57,587 nt of DNA from Protofrankia sp. CiP1_Cm_nod1 (GTDB taxonomy: Bacteria > Actinomycetota > Actinomycetes > Frankiales > Frankiaceae). The notes beneath the pieces were generated by a model. The model ran no database searches and had not been told where the DNA came from. It saw only the letters and a list, made by a program, of their open reading frames with translations. The stretch spans positions 1 to 57,587 of the forward strand of contig NZ_CAKKTM010000451.1 of the NCBI RefSeq assembly GCF_920888515.1, in the 5' to 3' direction. The stretch's first letter is position 1. Each line of letters starts with the position of its first letter. Position numbers and translations under genes: made by a program. Shown here piece after piece: positions 1-8,385 of the stretch.

Positions 1-573
1 GGGCAGCACCCCGCCGTCCCGGAGCTGGCGCATGGTCCGTTCGTCCGTCTGTAGCCGTTCGGAGATCCAGCTGACCGTGACCGAGGCCGTCCCGGCGCTG
101 GTGAAGTCGGTGGCGGCCAGCAGGCTCAGCGGCGCCAGGGGCCGCGGCCCCACCGGGCGGTCGAACGGGCCTGCCGGGATCACGTTCCCGAACGGGCACT
201 TCTCCGGGTCACCAAGGATCGCGGTGAGCCGTGCCTCCACCTCGTCGGAGATCACGTGCTCCCACCGACAGGCCTCGTTGTGGACGAGGGCCCAGTCCAG
301 ACCTATCACCTCGGTGAGAAGCAGTTCGGCGAGACGGTGTTTGCGCATGACCGCTGTCGCGCGGACCAGCCCCTTCTCGGTGAACTGCACGGTGCGGTCG
401 TTGGCGAGGGCGACCAGGCCCTCGCTGGCCAGCCGTGAGGTGGACTCGCTGGCCGCGGGTGCGCTGACGTGCAGTCTTTCCACCAGACGCGCGCGCAGTG
501 GCGGGATGCCCTCCTCCCTCAGCTCGTAGAGGGTACGGAGGTACATCTCGGTACTGTCGATCAGTCCAGTCAC
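1..573 (-). CDS. ideR: IdeR/DtxR-family metal-dependent repressor (3' end outside window)
   Basis: This is an iron-dependent transcriptional repressor of the DtxR/IdeR family, cut off by the window edge after 191 codons (the family is about 230). It starts at GTG (571-573), with a GGAG ribosome site a few bases upstream. An N-terminal winged helix covers residues 1-70 and the metal-binding dimerisation domain follows. All ligands of both metal sites fall at the DtxR positions: M10, C102, E105 and H106 (primary site) and H79, E83 and H98 (ancillary site); the signature HNEACRWEH is intact. It should therefore be a functional Fe(II) sensor controlling iron uptake or storage genes, a role inferred from the family. 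It is divergent from the DUF3039 gene. Overlapping inverted repeats lie 26-59 bases upstream of its start. Confidence 0.9.
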   Translation of the reverse strand, partial: MTGLIDSTEMYLRTLYELREEGIPPLRARLVERLHVSAPAASESTSRLASEGLVALANDRTVQFTEKGLVRATAVMRKHRLAELLLTEVIGLDWALVHNEACRWEHVISDEVEARLTAILGDPEKCPFGNVIPAGPFDRPVGPRPLAPLSLLAATDFTSAGTASVTVSWISERLQTDERTMRQLRDGGVLP

Positions 574-598
574 CGGGCTCCTTCATCCAGCCTCAAGA

Positions 599-632
599 GT
601 ACGCCTGTGAAGGCGTACCCACCTAGGTACGC
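599..632. promoter_or_regulatory. Overlapping inverted repeats upstream of ideR
   Basis: GTACGCC (599-605) pairs with GGCGTAC (612-618), and GCGTACC (613-619) pairs with GGTACGC (626-632). The two dyads share a half-site and their centres are 14 bp apart. The position suggests an operator for ideR or its divergent neighbour. It does not match the classical 19-bp DtxR box, so the cognate protein is unknown. Confidence 0.4.
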
Positions 633-787
633 GGGCCGCCCTGTCCGCGCCGTTTCCAGGCTGGTTGCCCGTGCTGGTTGCTGCCCGTGCCGGTTGCGCG
701 TCGACCGGCTTCAGGGCCTGTTCCGGCCGCCGGGAGCCCGGCCGGGAAACGGCTGGCGGGATCGGCGGATCGGTCTCCCGGTGCGGG

Positions 788-807
788 TCATACACTTCGG
801 TGTATGA
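788..807 (+). promoter_or_regulatory. Perfect 8-bp hairpin/palindrome spanning the DUF3039 start codon
   Basis: TCATACAC (788-795), TTCG, GTGTATGA (800-807). In RNA this would be a stem closed by the very stable C(UUCG)G tetraloop, with the AUG (804-806) inside the 3' arm. In DNA it overlaps a possible -10 hexamer, TACACT (791-796), placed so that transcription would begin near the ATG. It could be an operator or a translation-blocking hairpin. Confidence 0.45.
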
Positions 808-1028
808 GCTCGACCCAGATCGCACCGGAGACAACTCACGGCAGTACGGACGAGGGTAATGACTTCGCCCACTATGCGCGCCATGAGGAGATCGTCCGGG
901 CTTCCATCGAAGGCGGACGCGTGACCGCGCTGTGTGGTTACAGGTTCGAGCCGGTGCGTGATCCCCAGCGGTTCCCGGTGTGCCCGAAATGCAAGGAGCT
1001 CGTCGAGCTGGCCGAACAGCTCGGCTGA
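804..1028 (+). CDS. DUF3039 family small zinc-ribbon-like protein
   Basis: A 74-residue protein matching the actinobacterial DUF3039 family: an acidic, variable N-terminus, then FAHYARHEEI, a TALCGYRFEP strand, and the family signature RDPQRFPVCPKCKEL near the C-terminus. The single Cys in ALCG plus CPKC could make a small zinc site; this is inference. The molecular function is unknown. ATG 804 was chosen because it gives the family length; no ribosome site precedes it, which fits either a leaderless transcript or control by the hairpin that contains the start codon. It is divergent from ideR. Confidence 0.8.
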   Translation: MSSTQIAPETTHGSTDEGNDFAHYARHEEIVRASIEGGRVTALCGYRFEPVRDPQRFPVCPKCKELVELAEQLG

Positions 1029-1376
1029 CCGCCCGGGCGGCCCCGTCCCGGTCGTCCCTCACCGGGCCTGGTCACACGGCTGGGTGCGTGGCAGGACGTG
1101 GCTCGCCGCGGCCCGCGCCGAGCGCTGCCGGTGCCCGTGCGCCGTGAGCGCTGGTATGAGCGGCGGTCACGGTAGCGATCGACGGCGGGACATATGGTGA
1201 CAGACGGTCAGGTCAGGCTCCGCCGGCCCTGTGACTCGTCCCATCTGGTCCACTCGCATAGCCGACCGGGTACGACCGGGACGACGGATGATGCGTAAGC
1301 TGGGGTGCCGTCGGAGGCCTTCTCGTGACACCAGGCCCGCCCTTGTAGCTCCTCGTAGCCCTGCCCTTGTAGCCCT
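1029..1376. other. Gene-free stretch with repeated tRNA 5'-end fragments
   Basis: I see no credible coding sequence. The only structure is at its end: GCCCTTGTAG, identical to the first ten bases of the following tRNA-Arg, also occurs at 1339 and 1363 before the real tRNA at 1377. Confidence 0.5.
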
Positions 1377-1449
1377 GCCCTTGTAGCTCAGTGGATAGAG
1401 CGACCGCCTCCTAAGCGGTAGGCCGTAGGTTCGATTCCTACCAGGGGCA
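1377..1449 (+). tRNA. tRNA-Arg (anticodon CCT)
   Basis: A full cloverleaf is visible. The acceptor stem GCCCTTG pairs with CAGGGGC (one G-U), followed by discriminator A. The D-arm contains AGCTCAGTGGATAGAGC, the anticodon loop is CTCCTAA (anticodon CCT), and the T-arm carries GGTTCGATTCC. CCA is not encoded. The anticodon reads the rare arginine codon AGG. Confidence 0.95.
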
Positions 1450-1947
1450 CGATCCCGGTCGTGCCAGCGCTTCCGCCTGCTCGAACGACTTTCGGCGAGA
1501 TGACGCTCGGTGAATGGTGTAGTGCGCATACTGGAGCGCGGGCATACCGGGCCGCCGGTCGTTCGTGATCTGCTCAAGGTCTGTCCGGTCGGTTCCGTCA
1601 GCGGGTGGCTACCGCAGCCGCCGCCCGCCCGCGCGTGGGCTCCGGCGGCCGGCCTGCGACATCGTCGGCGGTGGCCCACGCGGTCGTCGGTCCGGCCCTC
1701 CTCGGCCGGGTGGCTACCGCGACCGTAATGATCATAAGCGGGTTGTCATCCCCCGATGTCGTCCTCTCCCCGTAGGGGTACTGAAACACCTCATATGGAA
1801 GATCCGTCGGGGGTGCGGCGGGAGTACTGTTACCCACGTCACAAGGTCATCCTGTGGAGCAGGCGTCTCGAGCGTGCCAGCAGCATTCGGCTGGCGCCGG
1901 CTGGCGCGCTCGAGACGGAGCCTTCACCGTCGAAGGAGGTCGCCGGA
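1450..1947. other. Intergenic stretch between tRNA-Arg and the dehydrogenase
   Basis: No gene is supported. Apart from the long inverted repeat at 1864-1917 I see no distinctive element. Confidence 0.4.
1864..1917. promoter_or_regulatory. 18-bp inverted repeat upstream of the alcohol dehydrogenase
   Basis: The arm at 1864-1881 (CGTCTCGAGCGTGCCAGC) and the arm at 1900-1917 are complementary at 17 of 18 positions, separated by 18 bases, and end 30 bases before the start codon. This could be a regulator-binding site or a leader hairpin next to the ribosome site. Confidence 0.45.
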
Positions 1948-3054
1948 ATGAGGACCAAAGCCGCCGTCCTGTGGGGGCTGGGGGAGAAGTGGCAGGTCGA
2001 GGAGATCGAACTCGATCCGCCCAAGGCGGGCGAGGTTCTGGTCAAACTCACCGCCAGCGGTTTGTGTCATTCGGACTACCACCTGGTCAGCGGCGACATC
2101 CCGATTCCTTTCCCGGTCGTCGGTGGGCATGAGGGCGCCGGTGTCGTCGCGGCGGTCGGGCCGGGCGTGACCGAGGTGGCGGAGGGTGACTCGATCGTCC
2201 TGAGCTTCCTGCCCTCCTGCGGGCGCTGCTCATACTGCTCGCGTGGCCTGACGAATCTCTGCGATCTCGGGGCGGCGATTATTCTCGGCCCCCAGCTGGA
2301 CGGTACCTACCGATTCCACACGCGCGGTCACGACATCGGGCAGATGTGCGTTCTCGGGACATTCTCGGAATACACGGTCGTCCCGGTCGCGTCCATAGTC
2401 AAGATCGATCAGGGTGCGGCGCTGGACAAGGCGGCGCTGATCGGATGCGGTGTCCCGACCGGTTACGGCAGCGCGGTGAACACCGCGCAGGTGCGGCCGG
2501 GTGACACCGTGGTCGTGATGGGCGTCGGTGGTATCGGCGTCAACGCGGTGCAGGGGGCCAGGGCCGCGGGCGCGCGGACCGTCGTCGCGCTGGACCCCGT
2601 CGACTTCAAGCGGCAGAAGGCTGTCGAGTTCGGCGCGACCCACACGGCCGCCACCGTCGACGCGGCACGGGAGCTGGTCAGCGAGCTGACCCGCGGGCAG
2701 CTGGCGGACGCGTGCATCATCACGACGGACGTCGCCGAGGGCGCGTACGTCGGCGAGGGGCTGAGCCTGGTGGGTAAGCGCGGCCGGGTGGTGGTGACCG
2801 CGATCGGGCATCCCACGGACTTCTCGATCAGTGGGTCGCTGTTCGAGCTGACGCTGTACGAGAAGTCGATCCGCGGCGCGCTGTTCGGCTCCTCGAACCC
2901 GCAGCACGACATTCCCCGCTATCTTGAGCTGTACAACCGTGGCCAGCTGAAGCTCGACGAGCTGGTGACCAGGGAATATTCCCTGGAGGACATCAACGAG
3001 GGATACCAGGACCTGCTGGACGGCCGGAACATCCGCGGTCTGATTCGTTTCTGA
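1948..3054 (+). CDS. NDMA-dependent (mycofactocin-type) zinc alcohol dehydrogenase
   Basis: A 368-residue medium-chain zinc alcohol dehydrogenase of the kind annotated as NDMA-dependent in actinobacteria, whose bound nicotinamide cofactor is thought to be recycled through mycofactocin. It should oxidise alcohols to aldehydes in the cytoplasm. Visible features are the catalytic-zinc motifs GLCHSDYH and GHEGAG, the structural-zinc cysteine cluster CGRCSYCSRGLTNLC, and the Rossmann motif GVGGIGVNA. The frame is open further upstream, but ATG 1948 has an AAGGAGGT ribosome site 7 bases before it and gives the family length. A terminator-like hairpin follows. With the P450 and acyl-CoA dehydrogenase downstream it suggests stepwise oxidation of a lipid or terpenoid; the substrate is unknown. 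Confidence 0.88.
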   Translation: MRTKAAVLWGLGEKWQVEEIELDPPKAGEVLVKLTASGLCHSDYHLVSGDIPIPFPVVGGHEGAGVVAAVGPGVTEVAEGDSIVLSFLPSCGRCSYCSRGLTNLCDLGAAIILGPQLDGTYRFHTRGHDIGQMCVLGTFSEYTVVPVASIVKIDQGAALDKAALIGCGVPTGYGSAVNTAQVRPGDTVVVMGVGGIGVNAVQGARAAGARTVVALDPVDFKRQKAVEFGATHTAATVDAARELVSELTRGQLADACIITTDVAEGAYVGEGLSLVGKRGRVVVTAIGHPTDFSISGSLFELTLYEKSIRGALFGSSNPQHDIPRYLELYNRGQLKLDELVTREYSLEDINEGYQDLLDGRNIRGLIRF

Positions 3055-3097
3055 CCGGCTTCCTCGAAAACTGGACAGAATTGATGGAAGAACCAGA

Positions 3098-3137
3098 GGA
3101 GCCGGCCGTGGCGATCGTATGACGCCCGGCCGGCTCC
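3098..3137 (+). terminator. Hairpin terminator after the alcohol dehydrogenase
   Basis: A perfect 10-bp stem, GGAGCCGGCC (3098-3107) with GGCCGGCTCC (3128-3137), and a 20-base loop, 44 bases after the stop codon. There is no T-run, as is common in high-GC actinobacteria. The rest of the 3055-3400 gap shows nothing else. Confidence 0.55.
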
Positions 3138-3400
3138 ATCCGTTAGGTGCCGGTGCGCGACGGTGTTTCGGCGGTCGCGGCCACAGTTGTCGGAGCAGGT
3201 TGAACTGAACGGCGAGAATTCGTCGTGGTTTTGAGCGCACTCCCCGGTCCCCGGTCCGCGCCGGACGGCTCCGGCGGCGCGGTGGCTCCCGCGGGAATTT
3301 ATCTCGATAGGGGCACCAGGTTGACTCCTACGAGGGGAGTGCGGCGAAGCTCGGAAGATTACCGTCAGGCCTGTAGCACATGCCTGAGAAAGGGGCTACC

Positions 3401-4663
3401 ATGACGATTACTGATGGCACCGTCGACACGCGGCTCAGCTCGCTCGAGTTCTGGGCCAAGCCCCGGTCCGTCCATCACGAGGCATTCCGCTGGTTACGGG
3501 AGAACAAGCCGGTCAGCTGGCACGAGGCACCCGATTCTCTGGACCCGAACCTGAACAACGCCCAGGGGTTCTGGTCGGTGGTGAAGTACCGCGACATCCA
3601 GAACGTCTCCCGGGACACGGAGCTGTTCAGCTCCGCCGACGGCGTGTTCGTCGACGACTTCCCGCAGCTGGAGACGATGCTGTCGTTCATCGTGACGGAT
3701 GCTCCTCGGCACACCGAGATGCGGGGTATCGTCAGCGTCGCCTTCACGCCGAAGAACATCTTCAAGATGTCGGAGGACATCGGCGGGATCGTTCATCAGG
3801 TCATCGACAGGGTCGCCCCCCTGGGTGAGGGGGACCTCTGCCAGCTGATCACCAAGGAGGTGCCCGGCCGGATCTTCGCGACCTTCATGGGGATCACCGA
3901 CCCGGAACAGATCCAGTACGTGATGGACGCGGCCGAACAGTTCGCGTGCTGGAGCGACCCCGAGTACGCGCATATCGGCTCTCCGCTCCAGGTGTTCGCC
4001 GACGCCTCGCAGAAGCTGGCGACCCTTGCGATCGAGCTGGCGAGGGAACGCAGGGAAAACCCGGGTGACGACCTGCTCAGCTGGGTCGCCCAGGCGCAGT
4101 ACGAGGGCAACAAGATGACCGTCGAGGAGCTCGGTGTCTTCTTCGCGCTGCTCGCCGCGGCCGCCAACGACACCACCCGGCACTCGATGGCCCACGTGCT
4201 CGCGCTGTTCCAGCAGTATCCCGAGCAGCTCGACTACGTCCTGGCGGACTTCGACAGGCGCGCGGACGACGCCGTCAACGAGTGCCTGCGGCTGGAACCG
4301 CCGCTGATGCATTTCCGCCGCACGGTGACACGGGACACCGAGATCGGTGGAGAGGCCATCAAAAAGGGCGACAAGGTCGTCATGTGGTACATATCCAGCA
4401 ACCGGGATCCCGAGATGTTCGAGAATCCTGACACGTTCGACGTGCGGCGGGTCAACAAGTTCAACCCGCACCAGGCGTTCGGCGGCGGTGGCCCGCACTA
4501 CTGCCTGGGCCACATGCTCGCCAAGCAGATGATCAAGACTGAGGTGCGGGAGATATACACCCGTATGAAGGATCTCAGGGTCGGCGAGCGCGACATGCTG
4601 TTGTCCAACTTCATGAACGGTGTCAAGCGGCTGCCCGCCACCTGGACGCCCGAACGGGGCTGA
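3401..4663 (+). CDS. Cytochrome P450 monooxygenase
   Basis: A 420-residue soluble bacterial cytochrome P450, a haem monooxygenase that needs ferredoxin partners, none of which is encoded nearby. It shows the oxygen-binding I-helix segment AAANDTTRH, the K-helix ExxR (ECLR), and the haem loop FGGGGPHYCLG with the ligand Cys at about residue 368. Overall it resembles the steroid/fatty-acid-oxidising CYP125/142/124 group, but I cannot assign a substrate. ATG 3401 was preferred to ATG 3380 because of the GAAAGGGG ribosome site just before it. Its neighbours, an alcohol dehydrogenase and an acyl-CoA dehydrogenase, would allow hydroxylation, oxidation and then beta-oxidation of a side chain. Confidence 0.92.
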   Translation: MTITDGTVDTRLSSLEFWAKPRSVHHEAFRWLRENKPVSWHEAPDSLDPNLNNAQGFWSVVKYRDIQNVSRDTELFSSADGVFVDDFPQLETMLSFIVTDAPRHTEMRGIVSVAFTPKNIFKMSEDIGGIVHQVIDRVAPLGEGDLCQLITKEVPGRIFATFMGITDPEQIQYVMDAAEQFACWSDPEYAHIGSPLQVFADASQKLATLAIELARERRENPGDDLLSWVAQAQYEGNKMTVEELGVFFALLAAAANDTTRHSMAHVLALFQQYPEQLDYVLADFDRRADDAVNECLRLEPPLMHFRRTVTRDTEIGGEAIKKGDKVVMWYISSNRDPEMFENPDTFDVRRVNKFNPHQAFGGGGPHYCLGHMLAKQMIKTEVREIYTRMKDLRVGERDMLLSNFMNGVKRLPATWTPERG

Positions 4664-4760
4664 GCCGAGCGCGCGGTGGACACCTTGTGCGGACACCTTG
4701 TAGTGAACACCTCGTAGCCCGGAAGGCCACGGAGCCGTCCGTGGGACCACGGGCGGGCCC

Positions 4761-4802
4761 GGGGGCGTGGGAGCGGTGCCCGGCAGCCGTTCCCACGCCC
4801 CC
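4761..4802 (+). terminator. Strong hairpin terminator after the P450 gene
   Basis: A perfect 12-bp stem, GGGGGCGTGGGA (4761-4772) with TCCCACGCCCCC (4791-4802), extendable inward by four more pairs including one G-U. It lies about 100 bases after the P450 stop. Nothing else is evident in the 4664-5009 gap. Confidence 0.65.
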
Positions 4803-5009
4803 GCTGTTTCCTGTTCCTGCCCAATTCTGATCGCACTGTCGTTTCTGGCTTCGGCTGTTTTGCTACGGTATATACCGGATTGTTCCCCCGGCTGTCCCAC
4901 GCCCTGCCAGCGGACCTGGCCGGGGCCCTTCGGTGTCGTCGATTGTTCGCGACGGGTGAGGCCGGTGGGGCTACCGTGCTGTCCACGACATCATGAGAGG
5001 ACGTCGGAA

Positions 5010-6158
5010 ATGCGGCGCACCGGTTTCACCGCCGACCACGAGAGCTTCCGTCAGCTGCTCCGGGAGTTTCTCGCCCGCGAGGTGGTGCCCGTCTTCGACG
5101 ACTGGCTGGCCGCCGGCGCGGTCCCCCGGGACTTCTTCCGGGACCTGGGCAAGCTCGGGGTGCTGGGGATGGCTTTCCCGGCCGAATACGGCGGCGGCGA
5201 CCAGTCGGACTTCACCTATAACGCGGTGATCAACGAGGAGTGTGCCCGGGCGCTGGTCGCGCTGGGGACGTTACAGGTGCACCTGGACGTGGTGGTTCCG
5301 TATTTCCTGGACTACGCCGACGAGGAGCAGCGCAGGCGCTGGTTCCCGGGCCTGGTGAGCGGTGACCTGTTCGCGGCGATCGGTATGACCGAGCCGGGCG
5401 CCGGTTCGGACCTGGCCGGCGTGCGCACGACCGCGGTCCGGGACGGCGATCACTATGTGCTCAACGGCGCGAAGACGTTCATCAGCGGTGGCGCGCTCGC
5501 CGACCTGGTGGTCGTGGTGGCGCGAACCTCACGCGACGGCTCCGACCGGCGGCGGGGGCTTAGCCTGCTGGTCGTCGAGGACGGCACGCCGGGCTTCGAG
5601 AAGGGCCGCAACCTGGCGAAGATCGGCCTGAAGATCCAGGACACCATCGAACTGTCGTTCACCGACGTGCGGGTGCCGGTCGAGAACCTGCTGGGGGAGG
5701 AGGGGGCGGCCTTCGAGCAGATGACCCGCGGTCTGCCCCAGGAACGGCTGAGCATCGCGGTCAGCTCGCTGGCCGCGGCCCGGGCCGCGCTGGACGCGAC
5801 CGTGACCTACGTCCGGGAACGCCAGGTGTTCGGGAAGCCGGTCAGCCAGTTCCAGAACACCAAGTTCGAACTGGCCGCGGTGGCCACGGAGATAGAGGCG
5901 GCGCAGGCGATGGTGGACCGCGCGCTGGCCGAGCACGTCGCCGGTGAGCTGAGCCCGGTGGACGCGGCGAAGGTGAAGCTCTACTGCACCGAACTGCAGG
6001 GCCGGGCGGTCGACCGCTGCCTGCAGCTGTTCGGTGGTTACGGCTATATCCTGGAATACCCTATTGCCCGGTTGTACGCGGATGCCCGTGTCACGCGTAT
6101 ATACGGCGGCACGAGCGAGATCATGAAGACAATCATCAGTAGGTCGCTGGGCCTGTAG
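5010..6158 (+). CDS. Acyl-CoA dehydrogenase, long-chain-like
   Basis: A 382-residue FAD-dependent acyl-CoA dehydrogenase catalysing alpha,beta-desaturation of an acyl-CoA. The ACAD signatures AIGMTEPGAGSDLAGV (N-terminal FAD/substrate region) and QLFGGYGYILEYPIARLYAD are intact. The C-terminal loop reads RIYGGTSEIMK, so the catalytic Glu used by medium-chain enzymes at that position is Gly. Instead Glu245 in LPQERL occupies the helix-G position used by long-chain and isovaleryl enzymes. ATG 5010, preceded by GAGAGG, gives the family length. It probably acts after the P450 and dehydrogenase encoded upstream; the substrate is unknown. Confidence 0.9.
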   Translation: MRRTGFTADHESFRQLLREFLAREVVPVFDDWLAAGAVPRDFFRDLGKLGVLGMAFPAEYGGGDQSDFTYNAVINEECARALVALGTLQVHLDVVVPYFLDYADEEQRRRWFPGLVSGDLFAAIGMTEPGAGSDLAGVRTTAVRDGDHYVLNGAKTFISGGALADLVVVVARTSRDGSDRRRGLSLLVVEDGTPGFEKGRNLAKIGLKIQDTIELSFTDVRVPVENLLGEEGAAFEQMTRGLPQERLSIAVSSLAAARAALDATVTYVRERQVFGKPVSQFQNTKFELAAVATEIEAAQAMVDRALAEHVAGELSPVDAAKVKLYCTELQGRAVDRCLQLFGGYGYILEYPIARLYADARVTRIYGGTSEIMKTIISRSLGL

Positions 6159-6589
6159 GCCGGGCTCGCGAAACCGGCCGGCCCGGGCGTTTCCTGCTGG
6201 TATGTTTTTTTTGGCCCGGTGGGTCTACCCGGCGACATGCTCTTTATGATCTTCCTGGCGGAAGGCGCCCGCCGACGAGGGCCACCCTCCATCCGGCTGT
6301 GCACGGCGATATGATCGACTATTTCGGTGGGGCGTGCCGAGCGCATGACGCTCGGCGAAGCGGCCGCACATCGTGCCTGGACCAGTCTGGCCCATTGGTC
6401 TAATGTATCGACCAAAGTCGAGTGATATGTCGATCATCGACCGTCCGTTGCGTGACGGGTCGAAGCCGTGCCACACCGGTCGCCGGAAGGCTGAGGGAGG
6501 ATCGGCCAGCCGCGCGTCCAGCTCTCTGGCGCATGGCTTCGAGACTGCAGGGGATCTTGCGACTCGAAGAGCTCGAAGAGGAGGCGGGA
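6159..6589. other. Gap between the acyl-CoA dehydrogenase and the GAF-LuxR regulator
   Basis: It contains an isolated run of eight T (near 6204) and short TCGAT-rich repeats around 6405-6440, possibly the promoter region of the downstream regulator. No coding sequence is supported. Confidence 0.35.
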
Positions 6590-7930
6590 ATGGGCAGTGG
6601 TGTCCATGCTCGCGTGCTGGACGACGGGTCGGGCCCGGGCATGATGGCGATGGGCTCGGGCACGGCCGACGCGGCCATACCCGACTGGGACACGGCCGGG
6701 GAGATGGCCGGGGAGATGGCCGGCCCGGGGCCGCTGGCAGTCGAGGACGGCGTCCAGCGGGCCAGGGAGATACTGAGAGCCGCCGAGCGGGTTCTTGACG
6801 ACGGCGTGACGTATTCGAATTTCACCAGCAGTGACTCGAAGGCGGCCGACGCGGCGTTGCGGGCGGCGCAGTGCGCGGCGGCCGAATATATGAACCTTGC
6901 CGTCCAGTCGTCCAGGGACTCCGCGGTCCGGCAGCTGGGGGAGGTTCTTCTGCAGTCGGGGCTGGCCCGGGTCGCGCTGATGGAGGCCACGCTGGCGCGG
7001 CAGACGGCGCGGATGTTCGGCGTCGAGCAGGCGCTCTGCCACTTACGTGGGGCCTCCTCGTTGTCGGCTCTGGAGGAGCGGGCGCCGGTGGAGGCCCATC
7101 GGCTGGGTTTCACCAGAATTCTGTTCTCACGTATCGACAAGGGTGTCTGGGTCGCGCGGACGGCCTACATGGAGGGCGAGGAGCAGCTCGCCCAGACGCT
7201 GGTGCAGGTCGGTATCGCGAACCCTCGGCCGCTGACCGGCCCGCTGGTCGAGAGCGAGATGGCACGGCGCCGCGTCCCGATCCTGGTACGCGACCCCCAG
7301 TCGAGCTCGCGCGTCCACACCGAGATGGTTGCCGTGGTCGACACCAAGGGCTATGTGGCCGCCCCGGTGATCTCCTGGGGCAAGGTGGTGGGGCTGCTGC
7401 ACGCCGACCGGCAGGTGGAGCGCGGCGGGGTGGACGAGTTCGACCGGGACCTGATCGGCATGTTCGCCGCGGGGGTGGGTGTCGCGTTCGAGAGAAACGC
7501 GCTCTTCCGGCGGCTACGGTTCATGCGGTCGATGTTCAACGAACATGTGTGCGCGGTCAACGACCTCGTGGACGACATCGCCGAGGACGTCATGGAGATC
7601 GGCGATGACTCGGAGAAGCCGGCGAACCGCTCGCTGGGCGCGTACTCGTCGGGGCAGAACTTCCGGGAGACGCCGGTGGCATATCCCGAGGACGCGCTGT
7701 TCGCCAGCCTGACCCCCCGTGAGTGCGAGGTGCTGCGCAGCCTTGCCTCGGGTAAGACGAACGCACAGATCGCGAGCAGCCTGTTCGTGACCGAAGGCAC
7801 CGTGAAATCGCACGTGAAGCACATTCTGCGGAAGCTCGGCGCGGCCAACCGCACGGACGCCGTAGCTCGGTACCACGCGCTGACCAGGTCATCCGGCGGC
7901 CACCAGATGAAGGATCCGTTCAGATCCTGA
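6590..7930 (+). CDS. GAF-domain LuxR-family transcriptional regulator
   Basis: A 446-residue one-component regulator. Residues about 1-60 are low complexity (Met/Gly/Asp-rich), 60-145 are helical, about 150-310 form a GAF-like sensor domain, and about 375-435 are a LuxR/NarL helix-turn-helix with the classic LTPRECEVLRSLASGKTNAQIA and TEGTVKSHVKHILRKLGA segments. The signal is unknown. ATG 6590 sits 5 bases after GAGGAGGCGG; an in-frame ATG at 6533 lacks a good ribosome site. It may control the catabolic genes upstream or the sensor/phosphatase cluster downstream. Confidence 0.85.
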   Translation: MGSGVHARVLDDGSGPGMMAMGSGTADAAIPDWDTAGEMAGEMAGPGPLAVEDGVQRAREILRAAERVLDDGVTYSNFTSSDSKAADAALRAAQCAAAEYMNLAVQSSRDSAVRQLGEVLLQSGLARVALMEATLARQTARMFGVEQALCHLRGASSLSALEERAPVEAHRLGFTRILFSRIDKGVWVARTAYMEGEEQLAQTLVQVGIANPRPLTGPLVESEMARRRVPILVRDPQSSSRVHTEMVAVVDTKGYVAAPVISWGKVVGLLHADRQVERGGVDEFDRDLIGMFAAGVGVAFERNALFRRLRFMRSMFNEHVCAVNDLVDDIAEDVMEIGDDSEKPANRSLGAYSSGQNFRETPVAYPEDALFASLTPRECEVLRSLASGKTNAQIASSLFVTEGTVKSHVKHILRKLGAANRTDAVARYHALTRSSGGHQMKDPFRS

Positions 7931-8385
7931 GGGCCCTCCGGCCGCCTCGTGGCGGCGGGCAGGGGCTCGCCGTAGCCGGCGACGCGTCCGCGCACGCTCC
8001 GTCGCGGTGGCCGCCACCGCGTCCATGCCAGGGATGACCGCCGTTCGTCCGCCGCGTGCGCCGGTCGGCGCCGGGGCCGACCGGCCAGATCGCGCTGCCT
8101 GCCTACCGGCCAGGTCATGGCACCTGTCAAGGCGGGTCGGGACAGACCCCACCGCCTCTGCCGAAGGTCCCTGTCACAGCCGCGACGGCTCCGCCAGGCT
8201 GGGAGAGGGCCTGGTGGAGCGGCCGGAGCCACAACCAGGTGAGGGCGCGTGGGGGCGCGGGCCGCTCGGCGGCGCGGGCCCGTACGGGCGGCCCAGGCCG
8301 GTAGCCGGCGTTCCGCCGCTGCCCAGCGGTTCTCACCACCAGGGCCACCGCTTGACAGAGGGCCGTCGGCGCGGGGGAGAACGCG
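7931..8385. other. Gap between the GAF-LuxR regulator and the phosphatase
   Basis: A weak 6-bp hairpin, GCCGCC-TCGT-GGCGGC (7941-7956), lies just after the regulator stop and may act as a terminator. Nothing else is recognisable. Confidence 0.35.
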
